A DNA stretch of 64,000 bases, from NCBI GenBank assembly GCA_029964075.1, contig CM057133.1:13974699-14038698 (forward strand). Reading direction: 5' to 3'. The notes under the pieces are model-generated. The model was not told where the DNA came from. It searched no databases and was given only the letters and a program-made list of their open reading frames with translations. Of the stretch, positions 11,301 to 23,475 are shown in pieces. The position numbers and the translations under genes are program-made. The stretch is from Patiria pectinifera. Taxonomy: Eukaryota > Echinodermata > Asteroidea > Valvatida > Asterinidae. The first letter of the stretch is position 1, and the number at the start of each line of letters is the position of its first letter.

Positions 11301-14300
11301 TTACAACTATAGAACTGCAAACAAACCCTTGAATGCAAACAGCCTATATCTGGTTGACCTTTTTTACAGGGAAGCTATCTTGAGTGCTGCTTACTAAATA
11401 TATATTTATTAGTGGTGCCATTCGTTTTTAAAACAAAAACTTCAGGAACAATTTTAGAAAAATGTTTCTACTTTTAGAACTTTATCTGAAGGCTTGAGAT
11501 CTTGCGATGGATAGGATGGGTAAGAATAAAGGATCTGTAGTTGCAAAGGTAATATACAACAAATATTGTTACACTGACGTTTTAAGTTTTGTTTTCATAG
11601 ATGCTGGAGAAACTAAGAAAAAATGCTGTTCTTGTAGTCTGGTTCCATGACCCTACTTCAGACGAAATGGAGCAATTTATACACGTCGGGGAATGGTCAA
11701 GTCAGGAAACCAGACTAGCTGGCTTGCACCCGTTTCTACAAAATGTGGACTAACTAAACATGGTAAATTAGGGGGCAGTATTTGAAAAAAAAGTCAGGTT
11801 TTTTCCAACGATGGTCAGCCGACCATCGTTGGAATTTGATACAAAAATTCCACTTTTCTTGGAAATGACAGCACACCAGGTGCATACTTGAGACTGTTAT
11901 TCACTTACAGTCACGTAAGGTATTTCATAATAATTTGGTAGTTTTGTTTTTTAGTGTCTGCAAATGTTTTATATTAAATTAAAAATTTTTAGGATGGCAA
12001 AATGGACCTTGGAGGTGAAAATGGGCAAACGATGTTACCAACCTGCTTGCCACTACTGAGCCAGGCAGACCGAACCGATTGTAGTCTGTGCCGTAGATAT
12101 CCCTGACGCTCTTGTCCACCTTGGTGCTGTCGCCCTGCGAAGCTAGCTCAATGGCCTCCTCAAACGTCTCGCAGCCCGTCAACAAGCAGCACAGGCCTAG
12201 AAACGTTCCCCCTCCCAAACTGGAAGGTTGAAAAAAAGAAAGGTCAAACTCCAAACCCTGTATGCATCTGGACATGAAACGGAGTTCTGGTCGTTTCATG
12301 CTTACTTGTGCTGCCATATTACCGCTTGACTTTTAAGAGAGTTCCCACAGAAACCTTAAATGCAATTCCACGACTTTTCCATGCATTTTCCAGGACAAAA
12401 TTAGGGGCTTTCCATGAACAATTCCCATGCTGTTTTGGCATCTCAGAAGCCTATTTATAATATACTAGCCAGTCACACACTGAGGCAAGGGACGCCACTC
12501 CCTTTCAGCCTTCCAGTTTAACACAAACCACTGAGCACCACAAAAACCCCACAGTGATGCACTGAACATGCAACAAGTATAGAGCATACACGCATAAAGA
12601 GGAAGTATAGTAAGCTGGAATGCAAACTGGAAGACTGCCATGGCCAAATATTACGCATCATCATATTTGGGTTGTGCAGGATTTTATGATTTTTTTCTTG
12701 GAATATCAACTTTCCATGACTCCTCGTAAAATATTAAATTTCCATGATTTTCCATGATAACTTTAATTTCCAGGATTTAAAAAAATTTCAATAACTGCTG
12801 GAACCCTGATTGAATTTTTGAGTGCCAGTTAGCTTATTAGGTCTCTCTCAAATGATGTCACTTCCTACAGATTGCCACGAGCATCGACATTTTGGGCGTT
12901 AAATTTTCATGTCGCGCATCGGCTGCGCCGTATTTCAAAGCAAATTTCGAGCAACGTGTGCGTTTAGAACATTTTGCCCACTGCACTGCGTGCACACACA
13001 CCTGATGGCGTGGAACACGCAGTTGTAATTTTCCTACGAAGATGGCGTCCTATGGGAGAGATCTAGTTCAATCAAACAGAGCAACGACTACTGCAACAAA
13101 AAGTTAACTTTCCTAAACATAGTGTTATCTAAACCAAGTTTTTTAATACACTCAAATTATGACAATCAATCAATTGCCATAAATGGCAGGCTACAAAATA
13201 TTGCCGCGGAGAGTTCATTTTTCCCAGTGCATTGTGGGAGATGGATCGACAAATTCGCAGCACAGGACATTTGAAATTGTTAGTTTTTCCGGGCAGTAGT
13301 TTCGTAAGCGTATAATTCGAGGATTCTGTTTGCCCTTTTCTTTTCTTGTCATCAATATGGTGTTTTTCTGTAAGGCGGCAGAACGATATGCCCCAATTTA
13401 TAACATATTAGCTCAAGTTGTCTACTGACACTCGTTCAAATTGTCCATCGTTTGTCGAACGTATACTTGAAACATGGACTCTCCATGGCAAACTCTTGGT
13501 GGCGCACTGCATTGTGAATCGCCCGAATTGCCATAAATAGCAGGCTACAAAATATTGGCAATTACACTTCGAAGCCAAAAATAAGGTGAAATATGTCGAA
13601 GCAATAATGGAAGAAGAAATAAATTACCTAGAGCCCGCAACACGTTTAAAATTGTCCTGCGAGTACACGGCCAGTATGCTGACTCCCGACCCGATGTTGA
13701 CTGCCAGGTATGGGTAGGGGTCCCGAAAGTCATAAGGCACCTTCTCGCTGGCTTCGCTGTTGAAGGCGTCCGTGTTCTTATAGTAGTAACACTCGTTCGG
13801 GAGTATTCTGTCCATGAAGTGGATGCCTCGAAGCAGGCAGGCCAGCTCGTCGTGTTTTTGCAAGCTCATATTGACAATCTAAATGTGGGAAAACAGGATA
13901 AAAACAATGAAGCTCTTTTACATGCATTTCTATTTAATGGGTGTGCTTATTATTGAGCTTGGATCTTAATGAAATTGGGTTTTTGTCACCTCATCATACA
14001 GGCATGGCTGTAATTTCAGAAAGAGGCTGCGTTTTAGCCTTATTCCTAAGGCATTTTTACTCCACTTTGCAGGGAACTAATGACACATTCGTGGTTTCAA
14101 CTTTCAGGGGGTATTAAGCCCCATTTAAAGTAATAGTAGTTGAATTTGTCTTAACCTTCATCAATCTAGCGAAATCCTTCAAATTTTGAAAAGGACAACT
14201 AATAACTTAGAGATAATGACCTCTTTAGAACCCGTTCTCCTAGGTAATGTTAAGTCCATAAAACTTCTTTCCTCTCAGAGTGAAAAGAGGGGCTCTCACC

Positions 14301-16315
14301 TCCTTAAAATCTTGCTCAAACTTATAGGCCCCTCCTCCGGTGGCGTGGATGGTGTCAGCCAGACTCGATAGCTTCTTCTCCTTGACCATGTCCAGGAACA
14401 GGCTCATGCTGGTGGTCGGGAAGCGGATGAAGTGGATGGAACCCTTGTGGCCCAGGACGGTGACGTCCCGGACCTCCAGGTGCACGTCCCGGATGCCCGT
14501 GGAGCCGTAGGCCGTGTTGTAGCGCAGGTAGTGGTGGATCTTGTACAAGGCCTCGGGCTCCAGTTCCGTGTCCTCGTCCTCCAGGTTGAAGTCTGCCGGC
14601 TCGAAGTAGACCAGCTTGGCGAGGGAGCCGCCGATGTCCATGCCAAACCAGGGCATCGCTGCAGTGATATTCGGTGAGTAAAGTACAAATTAGCAAATTA
14701 ACCCTAACTCCACTGGCCTTTTTGCTAGGATGTAGCCTGAATCCTGCAAAATCCTGCAGCAGTGAGTGTCATTATGTTGAGGCTTGGCCAGTGACATCCT
14801 GGAGCAGTACAGAGGATTTCAAGCATAATCCAGGCCTATATTACGCATGGCTGAGCAAAAACAACACAAGGTCTGGCCCAAGTCCTTGACAAAGTGCATC
14901 CTACATGTAGGAAATCAGTAATGCACTTTTGCCATGTAACCTCAATCCTCCAAATTCCTCCACTTTGGCAAAGAAGATGTTGAAGGATTCAGGGCAGTTA
15001 GGGTTAAGGTATCGTACGTACATGAGGCTGACCTTTAAAACCCTCCTTCTCTGGCTGGCAAAGTCAGCTACACCATCACAGCAGTCAAAATCAATCAAAG
15101 GACTGTTTTTAACAGTTGAAAAATTCCCTTGTTAATAACCATGCTTTGACTGGAGGTGATTGATATGCCAGCTGTACCTACCAGTTATCTCTTTTGTCTG
15201 TTGATGGAATTTAACTAGTCGCAGTGTTTACATGTATGTGATCCGACTGGTTTTTTTTTTGCTAGCCTGTATATAAATGCATGGCAGGGGAATTGGAAGA
15301 AATTGTTGGCTGTCTGTGACGGATCAAACAATAGAAGGGTTTTAACACGTAACATACATGCAACTCTCACGTTTAAGCATATCTACGTATACAGTCAGTC
15401 ATTTTATTTGGGTGCTGAATGAAAGCACCTGGTGAAGAGTGAAAATGGGTAAAAAAAAAAAGGTAAAAAAAGGTTTAAATCAAAGGTTTAAAGGGAACAA
15501 CATTTGCTTTTGCTGCAATTTTCAAAAATAAATGGATTTGGAGGATTGTATGTAATATTGTTAAACTGACTTGTTTCACTTGTTGGGCTTGAAGATGCTG
15601 GAAAAACCAAGAAAATCAATCATGTTCTTGTAGTCTGGTTCCCCGACCCCACTTAGATTAAACACAGCAACGTATAGGCTTTGTGGAAATGTAAGGTTAG
15701 GGAATCAGTCTAGCAGGTTTGTACTCCTTCACAGGTGTGTAATCAATTGCAAAAAAAATGTGGAATAACTAAATTTGAAAAATTAGGAGCAGTTTTTGAA
15801 AAAAAGTTAGTTTTCTCCAACGCTGGTTGGCCGACCAGCGTTGGACAAATACAACTTTTCTTGAAAATGTCAGCACACCAGGAGCCACGATTTTACAGGA
15901 TGCTTTAGACTGTCATTCCTTAACAATCCAGTAAGGTATTTCGTGATAATGTGATCATTTCGTTTTTTGATGTTTGCAAATGTTGTATCTTCCCTTTAAA
16001 TTTAATCCTTCACAATATGAACACAGCAACGTACATGTACAAAACGCCTCATACATGTAAAATCCAAATACCACACTCACAAGAATGATGTAGGCCTATA
16101 ACTGACACTTAATGCAAGAAGACAGAGTTTTTACCCAAATTCTGAGCACATCCGTCCACATCACACACGTGGTTTCGCTTAGTAACCGGAGGCATGTCGG
16201 CAGTTTTCGAAGTCGGGCCACGACCAGGCACAGAAAACTGGCGATAAAAGTCTTCTTGACAAGGGTAACTGAAATCTCGCCGAAACTGAGTTTCACACAT
16301 GGGCATCACACTCAT
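8310..16315 (-). CDS. PANK: Pantothenate kinase (PANK), 7 coding exons, 436 aa in this isoform
   Basis: Catalyses the first, rate-limiting step of CoA synthesis (pantothenate + ATP to 4'-phosphopantothenate). Coding exons on the minus strand: 16135-16315, 14300-14658, 13628-13878, 12043-12219, 9651-9774, 8980-9105, 8310-8402 (stop TAA 8310-8312). All junctions are GT-AG and the phases agree throughout. Visible motifs: [12 protein letters not shown] loop at about residues 63-71 (the usual DIGGT is DIGGS here); [21 protein letters not shown] with the catalytic Glu at about 175; [52 protein letters not shown]. The N-terminal 60 residues have no family motif, as in long PANK1/2 isoforms. The C-terminal ~18 residues, after GAFLEL, extend past the short GLPNFS-type end of vertebrate PANK3. 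Which vertebrate paralogue it matches cannot be told; invertebrates usually have one PANK1-3 type gene. The core is certain; exon 1 less so. Confidence 0.95.
8514..8645. mobile_element. tRNA-like SINE heads in inverted arrangement (PANK intron 6)
   Basis: 8567-8635 holds a tRNA-like head: A-box TAGCTCAGTCGGTAGAGC, then GTAGGTTCAAACCCCGC B-box. 8514-8555 is an inverted copy of 8594-8635 (42 bp, about 5 mismatches, 38-nt loop). The cloverleaf is imperfect (mispairs in anticodon and T stems) and no acceptor stem closes, so this is tRNA-derived, not a working tRNA gene. Confidence 0.65.
9362..9635 (+). mobile_element. tRNA-derived SINE, copy 1 (PANK intron 5)
   Basis: Head GTGGTCCAATGGTTACGGTG, body GTGCCCTTGGGCAAGACACT, then CTCTCTCCACCCAGG, ending in a TATAAAGCACTATATCAGC segment with (TTA)n tail. 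The insertion ends 15 bp from the donor of PANK exon 5 in antisense. Confidence 0.85.
10725..11150. repeat. Dispersed repeat family B, copy 1 (PANK intron 4)
   Basis: Shares CATGCTTTGACTG.AGG, CCTACCAGT, TTTTGTCTGTT.TTGG, GGCATGGCAGGGGAA and CTGTCTGTGAC.GATCAAAC with 15095-15345; a shorter inverted piece lies at 47610-47710. Confidence 0.7.
11520..11890. repeat. Dispersed repeat family G with terminal palindrome, copy 1
   Basis: Contains AGATGCTGGA, TGTAGTCTGGTTCC.TGACCC and CTAGCTGGCTTGCACCCGTT, then the palindrome TCCAACGATGGTC-AGCC-GACCATCGTTGGA (11808-11838) and AGCACACCAGGTGC. Other copies at 15480, 33725 and (inverted) 43540. Confidence 0.75.
12330..12800. repeat. 'Ttccatgattttcc' degenerate repeat (PANK intron 3)
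   Basis: Both ends carry short TTCCATGA/TTTCCAGGA units (12370-12440 and 12700-12790) around a unique centre. Related 'ccctgattttccctgactggaaaaa' blocks occur at 21060-21210, 38640-38760, 39700-39800, 46665-46745 and 47236-47340. Confidence 0.5.
13171..13558. repeat. ~30-bp direct repeat pair in PANK intron 3
   Basis: CCATAAATGGCAGGCTACAAAATATTG near 13178 recurs with one change at 13530. Between them lies a CpG-containing stretch; nothing coding. Confidence 0.6.
14698..15007. mobile_element. TTAA-flanked MITE, copy b (PANK intron 1)
   Basis: TTAA-CCCTAACTCC ... GTTAGGG-TTAA; inner sequence nearly the same as 7070-7486 but shorter. It starts 40 bp upstream (minus-strand sense) of the PANK exon-2 acceptor. 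Confidence 0.8.
15095..15345. repeat. Dispersed repeat family B, copy 2 (PANK intron 1)
   Basis: Same block order as 10725-11150, with shorter spacing to the following family-G copy. Confidence 0.65.
15480..15885. repeat. Dispersed repeat family G, copy 2 (PANK intron 1)
   Basis: Palindrome CCAACGCTGGT-TGGCCG-ACCAGCGTTGG. It differs from copy 1 at matching positions on both arms (GCTGGT/ACCAGC against GATGGT/ACCATC), so pairing is kept. Confidence 0.75.
16135..16315 (-). CDS. PANK: PANK candidate first coding exon (isoform B)
   Basis: The open frame begins with ATG at 16315 and runs 60 codons plus one base to a donor, G|gtaaaa, at 16135/16134. Joined to the exon-2 acceptor (14658) it reads ...[16 protein letters not shown] in frame. 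The peptide is Cys/Arg-rich ([17 protein letters not shown]) and resembles no domain I know. Several inner Met codons could also start translation. It could instead be an internal exon with an acceptor hidden inside this stretch. Confidence 0.55.
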
Positions 16316-17317
16316 ATAAAGTTGCGGTATCCAATATAAGTCATTTTCTAATATAAGGCAGGCCTTTGGAAAGAAGTCAGTTATACTTTACACGAATACA
16401 TGAAGGTAGGTTCTTTGAAAGTTTGACTTCAAGTTTACTGGTCAAATACATGTAAGTACATGCAGTCAGTCAAGATTTCAAATGAAAAATGGCCATAATA
16501 CTGCACACCATGTGTAGAAAGAATATTTCAACAACTCCAGTTTACATTGATATAAATAATGCAGAAATAACACTGTCTGTGCCTTGTTGACTTCAACCAA
16601 ACCATCTGTTCAAATACACTTCTTGCAATCAATGAATTTCCATCCTGTCACATGGTGTCTCGCAAAAAGTGCATCTGGCTTCATCCAAAAGCACATTGTA
16701 CATGGTATCACTCAAACTCCTCCGTTGTAGTTCCTGGAAAAGCCCGATGTGTCCGGGGGAAAAATTCAGCTGGGGAACCCGGATTTATTCCCAAAAGCAC
16801 GGAGGAAATGGTGCAATTACTGATCACAGATCAGACATGCAATCGCCGAAACTTCAGTGGGTAGACACGTGCTGGTACCAGCACTGTGTTAAACATGTAG
16901 ACACTGCACAAAAGCAAGTCAGTGTTGCGGCTTCAAACATCCACTCAGATACACTAAGCCAGCCGGACTTGAAAACCGCACAGGAGGATCTCCCCACAAC
17001 CACCAAGCACTCTCAGCTCAGTACAACTGTACTTAATTCAGCAGTAACTAAGTTTGTGCTGGTATCTATTCTATATTTAGTGTCACCTGACATTTTTTTT
17101 TTTATCACCTGATTTGGCATGAGTGATTTGGACTGGCCACTCATGAGGCTCAGTGATAATCTTAAACATGCCTTAAATACATGCGCATAAGCCTACATGT
17201 ACGTGTACAGGGCTAATAAAGTACAAGGTGCAAGGTTGATAACCCACACAATTCCTGCGGTAGAATCTGTTCTCATGAATGCATTTTCTTAGGGATGTGC
17301 TTCTGACAGCAGCTACA
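16316..17317. other. PANK 5' flank, no further gene seen
   Basis: A 147-codon open frame at 16669-17112 has no recognisable motif and low-complexity composition; I treat it as chance. Confidence 0.5.
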
Positions 17318-17566
17318 TGATGCGATCAAGCTAAATGAGTCGTTTGTTGGGAATTTTTATTTGGAGATACAGGCCAAAATAGGGCCACTTCATCACATCA
17401 CTTCATCACATCTCTTGGTGTTCCAACTTCCATTATTTTTTAACTAAAGATGGTACCGGCATGCGGTTTTCACAGCAGTAATTTGTGAGATTGCGCTCTT
17501 TTCATATCTGCAATAAAAATGTTTTGGCCAGGGTCGACAAACGACTCATTTAGCTTGATCGCATCA
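17318..17566. mobile_element. MITE E with ~30-bp perfect TIRs, copy 1
   Basis: TIR TGATGCGATCAAGCTAAATG-AGTCGTTTGT on the left, its exact complement on the right; 249 bp; no coding capacity. The second copy is at 44391-44625. Confidence 0.9.
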
Positions 17567-20500
17567 CATATCTTGAACAATTTTATATGGAAAACTGACT
17601 TGTATACATGTACACATTGTATCAAATAATAATGTAACCGGCAAAATAGTTGTGAGGCATTGTTTATATTTATTTTATAGTCTCCCATGGGGCCCTGTAA
17701 ACAGAAGACAATGTGAAGAAATTAGTTTACATGTGGGAGGAAACCCCAGAAAAATTTTCCGAGGAAAAATTCGTAGAATCAGGCATGTAATCATGATAAT
17801 GTTCATGTGATGCTTGCATGTAGTACTTTATACCAAAATTCTCAAAGCACCTAACACTATAAAACAACTCACTCAACTGCTCAAACTTCAACGACTCCAA
17901 TTTGGCTCTTTAGGGAAAACTTGATAAGATGTCATTCAATAACATGGCCACTGCTGAAATGTTATACTTCCTTACAAAAATTATTCCACAATTCTTAAGG
18001 ACAAACATACCTGTACAGCACACTTGAATTGGGATTTTGTTATTGCTGATTTATTTGAAGGGAAAAAATGACCTCCAAAAACGAAACCCACTTCTGTACC
18101 TTCAAAAGAATGCAGCTTCCTAGTACCACTTGAAATAACAATAAACCCAAAACATCCCACGGCTCCATTTTGATTTTAATAAGTAGCTTTCCTGAAAGTT
18201 TTGAGCACCACTTGACAACTTTCACATCTCCAATTTGATTCTTTGGAAAACCTTGGTAAGATTTTCTCACAATGAAATGGCCACTTCTGAAAACATGATG
18301 AGTGCTTTTCAAAATGATTGAACCATTTTAAGTATTTCGCCGGAGCGCCACAAATTGAATGCTTTTTGCACAGTATACCCATCGCCTTGTCTCCAATGGC
18401 ACTGGGTAATTCCTCAAAATTACAACCTTACCGCCAAAACTTCAAAACATCAAAATGCCACAAATGAAACATGTATTTGAAGTTACATGTAAGTAGCTGC
18501 ATGTTGTTGAAATACAGTTTATTTCTAACAATGTTTAACAGTTCAGCTGTATTTTTAACTGAAAAACTAAATATGGACACACAGAAAATCCATTTGACTG
18601 AGTATGTCTAAGACCATGACGTTTTAGTGATGTGCTATGCCACAAACGTCGGATGAATAATTTCAATTTTAGATTATTGTTGTAACTCACCAATACGTTT
18701 TATCAGAATTAAAATCTTTAATGATTATAACTTTTATTAAACCCTGTACTTAAATGTGAATGGCAAAATGTTTTTAGTTCCTGATGTGCCGGCAAACAAT
18801 AGTGATTTGTGACATGAACATATTTCTTCTTTTTTTCAAAACAAACCTATGGGCCTTATTTGTGAGTTGGCCATTTTTGTCGAGTTCCCTGAATGTATTT
18901 AATTAATTGTTCACTGTTAAATGGGCCGGATGGCACTGGACTATTTATGCAGGCATAATGCAGCCTTATTTTACTGTCATTTTTTTTTTAAATATGGCTT
19001 TAAACATAAGGGTATGTTTAATTTTACATTTTAAATTATTCATTGAAGCAGACTGGAATTTATTATACATAAACTGGCTTTCATTTCTCTTCGCAACTTC
19101 CAAAATTTAAGATTATGCCTAACTTTCAATTCAATATGGCCGACTCATGAATAAGGCCCATGGGCTCAACTTTAAATATACTTCGTTTGTCAAACATACT
19201 TGTACGGTGACTATTGTACATGTACCTCAAGTTTACAGATTACCACTGAATAGGACTCCCAGATTTACAAAAGACGGTAAATTTTTTAGAGTTACCGATC
19301 ACGGATATTTACATGGGTCAAGGTCACTTTTGCTGCAATACAAAATCATACATGCGATTTATACCGGTTTATACATTGTGCATACAAACTTATATTAGTT
19401 GTGTTCCTTGCTTCTTCATAAGGATGCAGGGAATTGCCTACGCTGGCCAAATCATGATTGCATGCCCTCAAATTTTTGCTATTAGAGCATTAATTTGTGA
19501 ACCATGAACTTGAGGGTTTGTAGAAAAGAAGAAAAAAAAGTGGAAGCCGTGAACAGGACTGCAAGATCGTATACATCAGCTTTTCTTATAAATCCCTAAA
19601 GAATGTATGTTTTTAGAATTGATTTTTATGTTTTGGGGAAAAAGCATACTATTTCCTAAAAACATAGTAGTTGAGCTATCAAAAACAACATTCAGATCAA
19701 CATTTGGGAACTTTGACCCAATGTCACACTTTTTGCCCGAACTTCATGGAGTAACCCAGATGTACATTTATAAGACAAATAATGTGTCCTAGAAAATGGA
19801 GGAAACATTACAATCGAGTTTCTTAATTTTGGGGACCCAAGGACACGATCTAAATTTTAAAATTGGAAATCGGAAATCGTAAGCTAAAATGTTTTTGGAT
19901 TTTAGAAATAAAAAGAAAACTAATTTTTCATGTGAATTGATACTGCGTGTACACATCTAAATAAGCTGTGAATCAAGAATGCTTTAATTAATATATGTAC
20001 ACCGTAGATTTTTTCTCCACATTGCAATGTCACATTAAATTAAAGTAAAACATGAGTACTTTAGGGTCACCAATGGTTTAACTTACTTGCACAGTGAAAA
20101 GCTCTTGTTCCCATGTCCGTGGCAAGTAACAGTTTGTCATTATTAACAACAGCAGCAGAAAGCCGAATAGGATTATAATCGTGTCGAAAAGTTAATAAGA
20201 AAAGCGTAAACAGCTGAGTTCAAACTTCAAAGTTTGTTAAAGAGACACACATGCAGTACGTAATTGTGGAGTGTGCATTCTGTAATATTAACCTGTACTC
20301 TGGAGCAGTTTGATTTGAATTGATAGTTTTGTGTACACTGCACAGTGAATCACACATGGCTGTTTACATAATGGCTTTGGGGTTTGTAAGAAAACAATTC
20401 TGGTCTCCCTCTTCGCCAAGCAATGAAAAAGTTGTTGTTGTTGGGGTCGGCATTAAAAACAAACAGGATTCCATACGATTTCCCACAGAAATCTCCAAAG

Positions 20501-20606
20501 TTCTGTGAGAAATATTTTCACTTTAACTAAGTTGCTGGGAAGTCAAGAGGTGGTATGAGGTACGTGCAGCACAGCCAATCAATATTGTCTGGAGGGGTGT
20601 GCACAA
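17567..20606. other. Intergenic, with a ~330-bp-spaced direct repeat
   Basis: TCCAATTTGG.TCTTT.GG.AAAACTTG.TAAGAT...ATGGCCACT.CTGAAA occurs near 17898 and again near 18228. No supported gene. PANK and PLPBP are divergent here, so distal regulatory DNA may exist but shows no sequence hallmark. Confidence 0.45.
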
Positions 20607-20945
20607 ATATTAATAATAATTATAATAATTTGGGAGGCTAATCATCCTTACTGGTAGCTGATATGCTGAATTGCGAAGGACGCGGCTACAACGTGGTCAG
20701 GCCGCTGGCACGTAAAGGCCCCTAGGGCTGCCGGCCACATCGATGACCATGGAGCACAGCCTGAGATCGAAAGTGTTTGATTTTGCTGGAGGGAGGAAAA
20801 CCGGAGGGCCTGGAGAAAAACCCTTGTGGCACAGGAGAGAACCAACGCACAACTCTACTCACATGCGATCCGCGGCCAGGATTCGAACCTTGGTCACCTT
20901 GGAGAGAGGCGAGCGCTTTACGCACAAGCCACCCAAACAAGCCAC
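20607..20945 (-). mobile_element. tRNA-derived SINE, different family (minus strand)
   Basis: On the minus strand: tRNA-like head with GGTTCGAATCCTGGCC B box (about 20940-20870), body with GGGTTTTTCTCCAGGCCCTC and GGTTTTCCTCCC, and an (ATT)n-type tail at 20607-20635. A 'ctccggttttcctccc' body differs from the 'gggcaagacact' SINEs elsewhere here. Confidence 0.75.
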
Positions 20946-23348
20946 CCATGCCAACCAAACATTCACACTGAATAAACACTAAAAGCCACCATAGCCAGTC
21001 AGTCAATGGACACAAAGTTGGACAAGTGGCACAAGACGAACATATCCCAAACTGGTGAAAAAAACTCTCCTGGGTCACTGTCAAATACCCTGAGTTTTCA
21101 CTGATTTTAAGTGTTTTTCTTAAATTCCCTGATTTTTTTCCTGACTGGAAAAAACGCAAACTCATTTTCAAGGCTTTTCTTGATTTCCAGAGTGAAAAAA
21201 AAACTTCCAAGGATGATAATGTGATTCACAATCACAGCAGTGCATCACAAAGTGTATCTGAAGAACGATTTCCCAACTTCACGGATGACGCCCCTGAATA
21301 CTAACTATACACTTGCCTTGAGATGATGTGCCCATCATTGTTCAAGAGTGGGACCACACAAATTACACAATACATGTACATGTACACATACAGAAAACCT
21401 CATAAATGAAAAACTACAAATATTTACTACAGAAGGACCAATACTTGGATGTTATTGTAGCACAGGGTGTGTCTGTGGCAAAAATAACAGTCTTTTTTTT
21501 CAAAATGAAAAGCAATCATGTGGGGTTGTTTGCATTAAGTTTGATTCAACTCGAGCGTACCATGGAGGCAGCTGGCTTGAACGCAACTCAACAGAACATC
21601 AATTTTATACAAATTACATTTGTACAGGGCACTGAAAAACTAACGGTGCATGAATACAACATTTTGGGTCATGATACCGGTACATGTATATCATTTGTGT
21701 TGCACTTTTGAACATTTAAAACTCATGAGTTCCTCTTTCTCCAAAATGGACCACGAAAATATATGGACATGTTCTTGCAAATCTGCCTATGTTCTAATTG
21801 AAAAAGATGGAACCCTTTTATTTTCAAATGCACTTTTTCTCAAATTTCAATGTTCATTTTATTTTCAATGCCCCAAAGGGCTGTTGCTACCATGTCAAAA
21901 AAAAAGGCACTAGGTTTACAGTTAAAGATGGATGTATCATGTTTGTCACTTTTCAAATTTCACCCTCCAAAAAATTATTTTTTCGAATTATTTTTCTAGT
22001 GATACAACAGTTACTCACTTTTGAGTGAGACCTTGAACAATTAATTGGCCCATGTTAAAGATGCGTTCCCCTTGCTATTTTGGGGTTTTGTCCTGAAAAA
22101 TAGATTCCATTTCCAAATGGCTATTTTTCTAGCTCTACAACAGTAATTCACTTTTGAAAGAGACATAAAACAAATAAATCTAACCCTTGTTAAGTTATGA
22201 AATAATTTCTTTACCAATTTCAGTTTTTGGTGGGGTTTTTTTGCATCCAGTCAAAAATCCAGTGTTTTTGGAGGGTAGACTGTAGTACTAGTAGACTGCT
22301 TCCCGCCTCTTATTTGAAACGATAATGTTGGGACTGGGAACCAGTCCACTCGCAGGGTGGATCTGTTAGGGCGCAACAGCAACCCCGAATAACAGCCTTT
22401 TTTAAAAGGGTTGGCAGACAGCTAAAATAGATTACAAAGGTAGCGTTGGTTTTCTTTTCTTAGTTGGATCAGTGTAGCCACAAACCTAATGTCGTGAATT
22501 TATCGCACCACTGGTTATCAATAGCTATGTACTCCAAGAGCAGACTATTTCATGATGACGTTTGGCAATACATGTAGTCCAACTAGTGGCATTCTCGCTA
22601 TGCTCTCAGCATGCAGCGTATATGTATGATGCAAAAGTGTTGCAAAATGATATCCCTGTGCAGTGTACTAGTGGATTTAAAGCAGGGATGTTTTTTTACC
22701 CTGAAATGTGTACATCTATAGTGATATCACATTTTGCAAACTTTAAGATGAGCTACAAACCAAACAAAAAAGCATTATACCCCCAATTTTTTGATATTTT
22801 GTAGAAAACAAATGTTGGTATAGTTTCCATCCAAGTTCGTCTCAAGGTCATGTGATCCACAAGGTCATGTGATCCACAAGGTCAGATTCAAAGTCAAATT
22901 TAAGGTCAATAGACCATAATAATACTCCACCATGAAAAGTAATGGTAAGTGTTGATTCCTGATGATGTTACCTTGTCCAAAGCAACCAAGATCAACAAAT
23001 TTGGCCTATATACTACAGGTTATTTAGATACATGGTCATTTGAAAATTGGCGGCCACGCCCATTTTGGCCAAAATCACCAAACATAGGCGGGTGGTAGCG
23101 CAAAAAACTTTTGGTCCAATGGTGCTTAAACTTAAGATTTCAGCTTATTCAGCCAGATTCACGCCACAAACTAAATATGAGCGAAGGAGTTTACTGCTCA
23201 ATCCAACAGGATCCAACGGAAATGTAAAATAGTTGGATCATGTTGGATTGAGCACTGTTATGGAAAAGTGTTAGACTTTGGTCTACATAATTGGGTAGAA
23301 GAAAAAAGTTTTTAAAATTATTTTTTTAAATATCAGAATTTAACACAC
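20946..23348. other. Intergenic, no gene
   Basis: Contains one ccctgagtttt-type repeat (21040-21220), a doubled AAGGTCATGTGATCCAC at 22847-22881 and AT-rich DNA. Frames at 21348-22028 show no motif. Confidence 0.45.
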
Positions 23349-23475
23349 CTGGATTTCTGCAGGACAATTTTCTTGTTCTCTTTGCAGCGTGTTCTTTTAT
23401 CTTCATTGTGACGTCCGACTCATTGATCTCCGTTTCCTTGGTGTCCATCTTGTCCATCAACAGGTTTGGGTTCGT
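23349..23475 (-). CDS. PANK: PANK alternative first coding exon (isoform A)
   Basis: A minus-strand segment bounded by an acceptor-like ttcacag (just above 23475) and a donor CCAG|gtgtgt (23349/23348). It is open for 42 codons plus one base, the same phase 1 that PANK exon 2 needs. First Met is at 23457-23455. The peptide holds MKIKEHAAKRTRKL and would join as ...[15 protein letters not shown], recalling the short MKIK-type start of vertebrate PANK3 just before PWFGMDIGG. It lies 7 kb upstream of exon 1B, so two promoters (short and long N-terminus, as in PANK1 alpha/beta) are plausible. The start could be in this exon or further upstream. Confidence 0.55.

Noticed and set aside
14355..14696. 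Long frames overlapping PANK exon 2 on both strands
   Set aside because: Shadows of the GC-rich PANK coding exon; only one frame carries the PWFGMDIGG and GGGAYKFE motifs.
14698..15007. Interstitial telomere repeat
   Set aside because: TTAACCCTAAC occurs only once at each end, in inverted orientation, bounded by TTAA; there is no (TTAGGG)n run.
16669..17112. 147-codon plus-strand frame upstream of PANK
   Set aside because: Mixed Ser/Thr/His-rich composition without motif; in the PANK 5' flank; no promoter or splice support.
21406..21711. 101-codon plus-strand frame
   Set aside because: No family motif, no matching splice partners, no codon pattern unlike the surrounding AT-rich DNA.
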